NCBI GenBank assembly: GCA_019308985.1 | Contig: JAFDHB010000113.1 | Location: 1-11,402, forward strand | DNA: 11,402 nucleotides | Origin: Deltaproteobacteria bacterium | Lineage (GTDB): Bacteria > Desulfobacterota > DSM-4660 > Desulfatiglandales > HGW-15 | Reading direction: 5' to 3' | Shown: positions 6,599 to 11,402 of the stretch, in pieces | Position numbering within the stretch: position 1 is the stretch's first letter | Layout of the letters: each line of letters starts with the position of its first letter | Notes under the pieces: model-generated | The model's database searches: none | What the model was told of the DNA's origin: nothing | The model's input: the letters and a program-made list of their open reading frames with translations, nothing else | Position numbers and translations under genes: made by a program

Positions 6599-8648
6599 GG
6601 AGGAGACGGGTCGGAGCAGGGATACCCAAACTAATATCAACACAAGCGAAGACCGGAGAGGGCAGGAGGCAAACAGAGACGGAATCAGGCCGAGGGCGAT
6701 GATATTGGGGCTGATCCTGGCCCTGGTGATCTGTAGCATTATACCCTTCAACAACATATACCGACAATCCACCCCGTTGGGGGGCGGACATTTCCCCCTG
6801 GCTCCTTTCTTTGTGTTGCTATGGTTGACATTGATAGCGGCCCTGATCGGAAGAGTCAAGAAAGGCACTCCTTGGCTCACGGGCAGGGAACTATTGGTGA
6901 CGTGGATACTGATGGTCCTGGTATCCGGGATTGCTTACACCGGGCTGGCCAGGACATTTTTCATCAACCTTACGGCACCTTATCATTTTGCGTCCGTTGA
7001 AAACCGCTGGGGAGAGGTCCTTCAACCCCTGCTCCCCGAGGTCCTCTACCCGCAGGATAGCTCGGCGATCGAGGGTATCTATAACGGAATCCCGGAAGGA
7101 CGACAGCTTGGATGGCTACAGGTCCTGGGGAGAATACCCTGGGGTGCCTGGCTTAAACCCCTCCTTCTTTGGGGCGGGTTTATCCTTCTCTGTTACTTTG
7201 TAATGATATGTCTCATAAGTCTCTTGGCCAAACAGTGGCTTGATAACGAGAGGATGAATCTGCCCCTCCTACAGGTGCCGGAGCTGATGGGGGAACATCT
7301 GGACCGGGGACAACTGGGGCTTTTTTTCGCAAATCGTTTTCTTCTCGCCGGGCTCCTCGTACCGGTGACCCTGCATCTCATAAACGGGCTAAACTTCCAC
7401 TTTCCGGCAGTACCCCAAATCCCCACGTTGATTCTAGCCGGACCCTATTTCCCCAAGTATGGACTATTCTCCGGATTTCACAAGCTGAAGATATATATTT
7501 ACCCGGCATTCATAGGTTTCGCGTTCCTTACATCAAAGCAGATCTCCTTTTCCTTCTGGGCCTTCTATGTACTAGGAGGCCTCTTGATAGGCCTGCTAAG
7601 TGTTCTCGGGTACAATATCCCGGCTGCGTCCCTGGGCATCACCTTCGGCCCCGCCCTTTCAAGGCCGGAGGAGACTCAAATGATCGGTGCCTACGGGGTC
7701 TTTTTTTTCTTCATCCTATGGTTGGCCCGGCATCACCTTTTGGACGTTCTGCTCCAGGCCTTTGGTCTGCGCAAGGGGGAGTACAGGGAAGGGGATTGGT
7801 TTTCCACGAGGTTTTCCTTTTGGGGGTTTACCATTGGGCTCATGGGGATTGCCGCCTGGATGCACTATTTCGGCGTTCCCCTGTTGGCGTCATTCTTCGT
7901 GGCGGCCCTGTTCTTTATGGTCATGCTGGTGGCGAGCCGCGTCGTTTGCCAGGGAGGGGTGGCATATTTTACCCTCACCGCCGCCCCGCTGGACGGGCTT
8001 ATAGCCTTCTTCGGTCCCCAGTTTTTCACCAACATCGGGATCGTTATCGCTGGAGTTACGCAGAAACTCCTCTTTGTTGATCTCAGGGAATCACTTATGC
8101 CGTCACTGGTACATGCAAGAAAGATCACCGGCAGGAGCAGGAACAGGGGTATGATAGTTGGTGGGATATCCGTCACATTGATCCTTGGGGTGGCGGTTTC
8201 TTTTCTCGCGATGCTGGCACTCTGCTACAAGTTTGGGATGAGGGAGCTCCGACTGGATTGGGCCACCAGGACAACCCTGTCGGTCTACGATAATATCTAT
8301 TCCCTGATAGAAAGTCCTGTGCATGCCGGTCACTGGGTGCTGGTCTTTACCGTAGCAGGGGCCATCGTGATGCTGGTGCTGGTTACCTGCTACCATCGCT
8401 TCTACTGGTGGCCCATACACCCCATAGGATACCTGACGGCTTACAGTTCAGCCATGAGGATTCTATGGTTCAGCTTTTTCCTGGGATGGCTTTGCAATGC
8501 CCTGTGTATTCGCTACGGAGGAGTCCTTCTCTTCAAGAGGCTACGCCTGTTCTTTGTGGGCTTGATCATAGGGGATTTTTTGATGGGGGGAATATGGGCT
8601 ATCATTGGCCTGTTCACCGGGACGAGTTTTCAGATCTTGCCGGGATGA
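6585..8648 (+). CDS. Polytopic membrane protein, DUF6785/DUF6784-like (OPT-related)
   Basis: This 687-residue inner-membrane protein has a polar N-terminal tail (~1-37) and roughly a dozen or more hydrophobic segments. Segments I recognise as typical of the DUF6785/DUF6784 group are NERMNLPLLQVPELM (221-235), the glycine-rich GPALSRPEE region (~355-363), QGGVAYFTLTAAPLDGL (456-472) and a C-terminal block with WWPIHPIGY (608-616), RILWFSFFLGW (625-635) and RYGG (643-646). That group resembles oligopeptide transporter (OPT) proteins, and the motif around 221-235 is the counterpart of KLPFPMAPVAALG in the next gene. The family has no established substrate; a role in transport of peptide-like or metal-chelate compounds is inference. 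The gene overlaps the ABC fusion gene by 14 bases, so the two are very probably co-translated. Family assignment is from recalled motifs, not a search. Confidence 0.75.
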   Translation: MRLHREETGRSRDTQTNINTSEDRRGQEANRDGIRPRAMILGLILALVICSIIPFNNIYRQSTPLGGGHFPLAPFFVLLWLTLIAALIGRVKKGTPWLTGRELLVTWILMVLVSGIAYTGLARTFFINLTAPYHFASVENRWGEVLQPLLPEVLYPQDSSAIEGIYNGIPEGRQLGWLQVLGRIPWGAWLKPLLLWGGFILLCYFVMICLISLLAKQWLDNERMNLPLLQVPELMGEHLDRGQLGLFFANRFLLAGLLVPVTLHLINGLNFHFPAVPQIPTLILAGPYFPKYGLFSGFHKLKIYIYPAFIGFAFLTSKQISFSFWAFYVLGGLLIGLLSVLGYNIPAASLGITFGPALSRPEETQMIGAYGVFFFFILWLARHHLLDVLLQAFGLRKGEYREGDWFSTRFSFWGFTIGLMGIAAWMHYFGVPLLASFFVAALFFMVMLVASRVVCQGGVAYFTLTAAPLDGLIAFFGPQFFTNIGIVIAGVTQKLLFVDLRESLMPSLVHARKITGRSRNRGMIVGGISVTLILGVAVSFLAMLALCYKFGMRELRLDWATRTTLSVYDNIYSLIESPVHAGHWVLVFTVAGAIVMLVLVTCYHRFYWWPIHPIGYLTAYSSAMRILWFSFFLGWLCNALCIRYGGVLLFKRLRLFFVGLIIGDFLMGGIWAIIGLFTGTSFQILPG

Positions 8649-8694
8649 TTCCTGCACGATGGCTTCGGAAGAACACCTGTGCACAGCGACGCAG

Positions 8695-8733
8695 CCCTTC
8701 GACCATGCTCAGGGCCGGGAGCCTGTCGAACGG
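8695..8733. repeat. REP-like imperfect inverted repeat (CTTCGAC...GTCGAA)
   Basis: The left arm CCCTTCGACCATGCTCAGGG and right arm GAGCCTGTCGAACGG pair imperfectly (TTCGAC with GTCGAA, plus GCTC with GAGC) around a short GC loop. This matches a dispersed palindromic intergenic repeat I recognise from many bacterial genomes. As transcribed RNA it would form a hairpin between the two transporter genes and could affect mRNA stability. Confidence 0.7.
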
Positions 8734-8739
8734 AAATTG

Positions 8740-8760
8740 GACTTTTTACGAAGCCATCAA
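8740..8760 (+). repeat. GACTTTTTACGA repeat, copy 2
   Basis: It is 17/21 identical to bases 210-230 and directly follows the CTTCGAC inverted repeat. It ends 25 bases before the ATG of the OPT-like gene. Confidence 0.5.
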
Positions 8761-8785
8761 GCTTGGGATACAAGGGATATAGTCT

Positions 8786-10747
8786 ATGTATGAAGACAAG
8801 GAACTGGAAGAGTATAGAAATCTCTTAAAGACCCCGGATCACTTTGAAGAGGGCTTCGACTGGAAGACGATCGTAGGCGCCATCTTCATTGGCTTTCTCA
8901 TGATGCCTGGGAGCATGTACCTCCAGTTGGTTATCGGGACCGGGATCGGGCCTGCCGCGCGCTGGGTGACAATCATCCTTTTTGCCGAGATAGCCAAGCG
9001 GTCCTACACGGAACTCAAGCAACAAGAGATCTTTCTCCTCTACTACATGGCAGGGGCGGCCCTGGCATCGCCCTTTCAGGGTTTCCTGTGGAACCAGTAC
9101 CTGGTCCAGTCAGATGCGGCCAAGATGCTTGGGGTGGCGGAGTACATTCCTACCTGGGTAGCCCCAAGGGAGGGATCCGAGGCGCTTATTGAGAGGACCT
9201 TCTTTCACAGGGATTGGCTGATACCCATACTGTTCTTGATCGGGTCACAGATCATCCAAAGGATAGACCAGTTCGGCCTGGGATACGCCCTTTACCGGAT
9301 CACCTCTGACGTGGAAAAGCTCCCCTTTCCAATGGCACCGGTCGCGGCACTCGGGACCATGGCACTGGCCGAGCCCACCGAAGAAAAACAGAAAAGCTGG
9401 AAATGGCGGGTATTCTCCATCGGCGGGGTGATCGGTCTCGTATTTGGAAGCATCTATGTCCTGCTTCCCACCGTTTCAGGCCTTATCTTCAGCAAGGCCA
9501 TACGTCTCATTCCCATCCCCTGGATCGAGCTCACCCGGCACACCGAAGGCGTACTGCCGGCAGTTGCCACGGGGATACAGTTAGACCTGGGGCTGCTGTT
9601 TGTGGGCATGGTATTGCCCTTCTGGGCCGTGATAGGGGGGTTCGCGGGGCTCCTGATTACGGTCTTTGCCAACCCGCTGCTTTACAAGCATGGTGTCCTC
9701 CAGAGGTGGCACCAGGGGATGGGCACGGTGGATACGGTTTTTGCCAATAATTTCGACTTCTATATGAGCTTTGGCATCGGGCTCGGGCTTGCCATCGGTC
9801 TTATCGGGATCTGGTATGTGCTCAAGTCCTTCAAGAAGACGGGCCCGGGCCAACGGGGTACCTTGAAGGATCTGTTTCACCCTCCGCCGGGGAGGGGTGA
9901 CTTCAATTTCTGGATCTCCATAGGGATCTACGTGTTCTCCACCACCTCTTACGTGCTTATCTGTGTTTGGCTTGTCCCCAACTTCCCGTGGATCTTTTTC
10001 CTGGGGTACGGATTCCTTTACACGCCCATAATCTCGTACATTACTGCAAGAATGGAAGGTATTGCAGGGCAGTTCATCAGCCTCCCCCTTGTCCGCGAGG
10101 CAAGCTTCATAGCGGGCGCCAAGTTCTTCGGCTACCAGGGGATAGAGATCTGGTACGCCCCTATCCCCATACACAATTACGGGGAGGCGACGGTGAATTT
10201 CAGGCAGATAGAGCTGACCGGGACGAGTATCCGCGGAATCATAAAGGCGGAGATCGTTGTGTTTCCCGTGGTGATGGTGGCCAGCCTCCTCTTCTCCCAG
10301 TTTATCTGGCGATTGGCTCCCATACCTTCCAGCAGTTATCCCTACGCCCAGGAGCTATGGCACCTCCAGGCATTGAATACTTTGTTGATGCAGACCTCGA
10401 CACTCGAGGGCAACTCCCTCTTTTTCCAGGCCTTGAAAGGGAGTTACGTTACGTCAGGCCTTTTCTTCGGCCTCATTACCTATGGTATCTTGAGCGTGCT
10501 GGGACTCCCTGTGCTCTTGATCTACGGCGTGGTCCGCGGCCTGGGCCAGACCACGCCCCATGGCCTCATTCTGGAGGTGATGGGTGCGTTATTGGGTAGG
10601 TTCTTCTTTTTGAAGAGATACGGTGCCATGTGGCGCCAGTATGCCCCTGTCCTGCTTGCCGGATTTTCCTGCGGAATGGGTCTCACGGGTATGTTTGCCA
10701 TGGGCGTGACCCTCATTCTGAAATCCCTGACTCGCCTCGCTTACTAG
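8786..10747 (+). CDS. OPT-superfamily-like (oligopeptide transporter type) membrane protein
   Basis: This 653-residue polytopic inner-membrane protein probably has 14 or more membrane segments after a charged ~25-residue N-terminus. Features consistent with OPT/peptide-transporter relatives are GAIFIGFLMMPGSMYLQLVIGTGIGPAARWVTII-type packing in the first helices (31-65), EKLPFPMAPVAALGTMALAE (177-196), which corresponds to the LPFP signature of bacterial OPT proteins, and a loop rich in polar and aromatic residues at ~440-480 (KFFGYQGIEIWYAP). OPT proteins are secondary carriers for oligopeptides or metal-chelate complexes, generally proton driven; the substrate here is unknown. The ATG has AAGGG 9 bases upstream. 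The gene follows the DUF6785-like gene in the same direction with only repeat elements between, and the shared LPFP/NLPL-type motif suggests the two are distant paralogues that may act together. Confidence 0.75.
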   Translation: MYEDKELEEYRNLLKTPDHFEEGFDWKTIVGAIFIGFLMMPGSMYLQLVIGTGIGPAARWVTIILFAEIAKRSYTELKQQEIFLLYYMAGAALASPFQGFLWNQYLVQSDAAKMLGVAEYIPTWVAPREGSEALIERTFFHRDWLIPILFLIGSQIIQRIDQFGLGYALYRITSDVEKLPFPMAPVAALGTMALAEPTEEKQKSWKWRVFSIGGVIGLVFGSIYVLLPTVSGLIFSKAIRLIPIPWIELTRHTEGVLPAVATGIQLDLGLLFVGMVLPFWAVIGGFAGLLITVFANPLLYKHGVLQRWHQGMGTVDTVFANNFDFYMSFGIGLGLAIGLIGIWYVLKSFKKTGPGQRGTLKDLFHPPPGRGDFNFWISIGIYVFSTTSYVLICVWLVPNFPWIFFLGYGFLYTPIISYITARMEGIAGQFISLPLVREASFIAGAKFFGYQGIEIWYAPIPIHNYGEATVNFRQIELTGTSIRGIIKAEIVVFPVVMVASLLFSQFIWRLAPIPSSSYPYAQELWHLQALNTLLMQTSTLEGNSLFFQALKGSYVTSGLFFGLITYGILSVLGLPVLLIYGVVRGLGQTTPHGLILEVMGALLGRFFFLKRYGAMWRQYAPVLLAGFSCGMGLTGMFAMGVTLILKSLTRLAY

Positions 10748-10756
10748 GGCTTCGCT

Positions 10757-10783
10757 GTTGCCTTGTGACGGGGCCATTACCAG
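10757..10783 (+). repeat. 27-base direct repeat, copy 1
   Basis: It matches 11077-11103 at 23 of 27 positions, with core TTGTGACGGG and CATTACCAG. It starts nine bases after the stop codon of the OPT-like gene. Similarity does not continue on either side. Confidence 0.6.
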
Positions 10784-10868
10784 TTTGCTGATGGACCCGA
10801 CAAGTTTCCGGCGTAAGATTTCCAGACTGCCGTGGCTTTTCTTTTGTTCCGGACCACCCGGGCTTGTC

Positions 10869-10885
10869 CGCCTCAGGAGGGCTGG
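10869..10885. repeat. GC-rich palindromic repeat unit, copy 1
   Basis: CGCCTCAGGAGGGCTGG matches 10934-10950 at 15 of 17 positions. It contains the small palindrome CCTCAGGAGG. Possibly a REP-type element. Confidence 0.45.
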
Positions 10886-10931
10886 TCTTTTCAGCAACTT
10901 ACCCGCAGGGGACACTGGCCCCCTCCCCATT

Positions 10932-10950
10932 CCCGCCTTAGGCGGGCTGG
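10932..10950. repeat. GC-rich palindromic repeat unit, copy 2
   Basis: CCCGCCT and AGGCGGG form perfect seven-base arms around a single T (10932-10946), followed by CTGG shared with copy 1. With a one-base gap between the arms, any RNA hairpin would open at its tip. It has no T tract after it, so it is not a canonical intrinsic terminator. Confidence 0.55.
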
Positions 10951-11005
10951 GGCTTCCCCCACGGATAAGGTGCGAAAAGACAGCGCCCTCCCCCCGCTAG
11001 TCACG

Positions 11006-11050
11006 TAAGAAAATCCCCGACAGCCTGGGCTGGAGGCGTGTATTTTCTTA
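11006..11050. terminator. Possible terminator-like hairpin
   Basis: TAAGAAAAT (11006-11014) and ATTTTCTTA (11042-11050) are perfect nine-base inverted arms. They enclose an inner stem CAGCC/GGCTG (11021-11025/11028-11032). The layout of an A-rich arm, GC hairpin and T-rich arm resembles a bidirectional terminator, but the GC stem is short and nine bases separate it from the T-rich arm, so termination is uncertain. Confidence 0.35.
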
Positions 11051-11076
11051 TGAGGTATCTTGGCAAACTCCTACTG

Positions 11077-11103
11077 CTTGCTTTGTGACGGGAGCATTAC
11101 CAG
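11077..11103 (+). repeat. 27-base direct repeat, copy 2
   Basis: This is the second copy of the element at 10757-10783, with four differences. It lies 26 bases before the candidate -35 box of the downstream gene. Confidence 0.6.
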
Positions 11104-11129
11104 GGGAGGGTTTTCGCGGTACATTGATA

Positions 11130-11158
11130 TTGAAAAATGTGGAAATCGAGGATAAGAT
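11130..11158 (+). promoter_or_regulatory. Candidate sigma-70 promoter for the last gene
   Basis: TTGAAA (11130-11135) and TAAGAT (11153-11158) are separated by 17 bases. They match the -35 and -10 consensus at 5/6 and 4/6 positions. The start codon lies 49 bases downstream, a normal leader length. Confidence 0.4.
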
Positions 11159-11207
11159 TAAATCCTGGCATTGGCTATACGCTGTTTTTTGAGGGATAGG
11201 AGCAGTC

Positions 11208-11402
11208 ATGAAAAGATATCTGATATCATTAGGGCTGGGGGCATTCATGGTGCTTTTTTTGCTGGCCGGGTGGAGCCTTGCCAAGACTGGCGTACCACAC
11301 GGTATTGCAGGCTTTGTCCTTGGCGCGAACATTGAGCAGTACAAGGATAGGGTCCGCATGGAGACCTCGTTACCCACACGGTATATGGAGTACATACGGG
11401 AG
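11208..11402 (+). CDS. Exported protein of unknown function (5' end only)
   Basis: Sixty-five codons run off the right edge. ATG 11208 has GGAG (11199-11202) five bases upstream within GAGGGATAGGAG. Residues 1-25 form a signal peptide: MKRY, a hydrophobic core (~5-20), then a likely signal peptidase I site after SLA (25). LLAGW lacks the Cys of a lipobox, so it is not an obvious lipoprotein. The mature part begins with Lys-Thr-Gly-Val and contains GIAGFVLGANIEQYKDRV and RYMEYIRE. I do not recognise a named family and assign no function. A separate candidate promoter and 460 bases of spacer suggest it is transcribed apart from the transporter cluster. Confidence 0.75.
   Translation, partial: MKRYLISLGLGAFMVLFLLAGWSLAKTGVPHGIAGFVLGANIEQYKDRVRMETSLPTRYMEYIRE

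Larger units (their letters stand above)
8649..8785. other. Intergenic gap carrying two repeat elements
   Basis: These 137 bases separate two otherwise closely spaced transporter genes. They hold an imperfect inverted repeat (8695-8733) and a GACTTTTTACGA motif (8740-8760). No intrinsic terminator with a T tract is visible, so read-through between the two genes is plausible. Confidence 0.6.
10748..11207. other. 460-base non-coding region between the cluster and the next gene
   Basis: I find no credible gene here. The stretch is GC-rich at first and repetitive: it has a 27-base direct repeat 320 bases apart, two related palindromic GC-rich units, a hairpin at 11006-11050, and a candidate promoter near its right end. 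It probably holds the transcription stop of the upstream unit and the promoter of the downstream gene. Confidence 0.6.

Noticed and set aside
8408..8793. Two + strand open frames across the end of the DUF6785-like gene and the following gap
   Set aside because: They read through the CTTCGAC inverted repeat, giving translations such as PFDHAQGREPVER that are typical artefacts of this repeat, and they overlap a convincing gene.
10932..10946. CCCGCCT/AGGCGGG palindrome as a Rho-independent terminator
   Set aside because: No T tract follows; the downstream sequence is CTGGGGCTTCC.
10758..11000. 80-codon + strand open frame in the 460-base spacer
   Set aside because: It begins with TTG without a ribosome site, runs through the repeats and palindromes, is rich in Pro, Arg and Gly, and looks like no protein family.
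11167..11184. Possible sigma-54 promoter TGGCATTGGCTATACGC
   Set aside because: GG and the matching GC are 12 bases apart instead of the required 10.
11048..11395. 115-codon - strand open frame at the right edge
   Set aside because: It is antisense to a gene with a good ribosome site and signal peptide, and shows no domain-like sequence.
1..11402. CRISPR array, tRNA, rRNA, transposase or phage genes
   Set aside because: No regularly spaced repeats, no tRNA-like cloverleaf or rRNA sequence, and no transposase or integrase motifs were seen on either strand.

Overview
The window reads as chromosomal DNA of moderate-to-high GC from a Gram-negative, most likely deltaproteobacterial (Desulfobacterota-type) organism. 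That rests on three things. Arg AGG and Ile ATA codons are frequent. The intergenic repeats are of a kind I associate with that group: a CCTTCGAC...CTCAGGG / GAGCCTGTCGAA inverted repeat and a GACTTTTTACGA motif. The proteins fit an inner membrane plus periplasm. This is an inference; no rRNA or phylogenetic marker is present.

All genes lie on the + strand. After a 231-base leader with some hairpin potential come five complete genes in one apparent transcription unit: (1) a short MacB/FtsX-type ABC permease of 225 aa with almost no periplasmic domain (232-909); (2) its LolD/MacB-type ATPase (974-1711); (3) a very large 1627-aa protein (1715-6598) with a signal peptide, a degenerate M28/PA peptidase-like periplasmic region split by a coiled coil, a carboxypeptidase-regulatory-like beta domain, three extra membrane helices, a complete FtsX/MacB permease core and a cysteine-bearing cytoplasmic tail; (4) a 687-aa polytopic protein (6585-8648) resembling the DUF6785/DUF6784 (OPT-related) family; (5) a 653-aa OPT/peptide-transporter-like protein (8786-10747). 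Genes 2, 3 and 4 are tightly packed (3-base gap, then a 14-base overlap), and genes 3 and 4 use TTG starts behind strong Shine-Dalgarno sequences. A 137-base gap carrying repeat elements separates genes 4 and 5.

A 460-base non-coding stretch follows (10748-11207). It holds a 27-base direct repeat, a pair of palindromic GC-rich repeats, a hairpin and a plausible sigma-70 promoter. The promoter precedes a gene that runs off the right edge (11208 onward) and encodes an exported protein of unknown function.

The likely logic is an asymmetric type VII (MacB/LolCDE/FtsEX-like) ABC machine. One half-permease is minimal; the other carries a huge periplasmic head built on a peptidase fold that seems to have lost its catalytic residues. 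Two OPT-superfamily-like membrane proteins are encoded with it. The shared theme suggests binding, sensing or moving peptides or peptide-like ligands at the envelope, but no substrate can be read from the sequence. This cluster is the best candidate here for an undescribed system.
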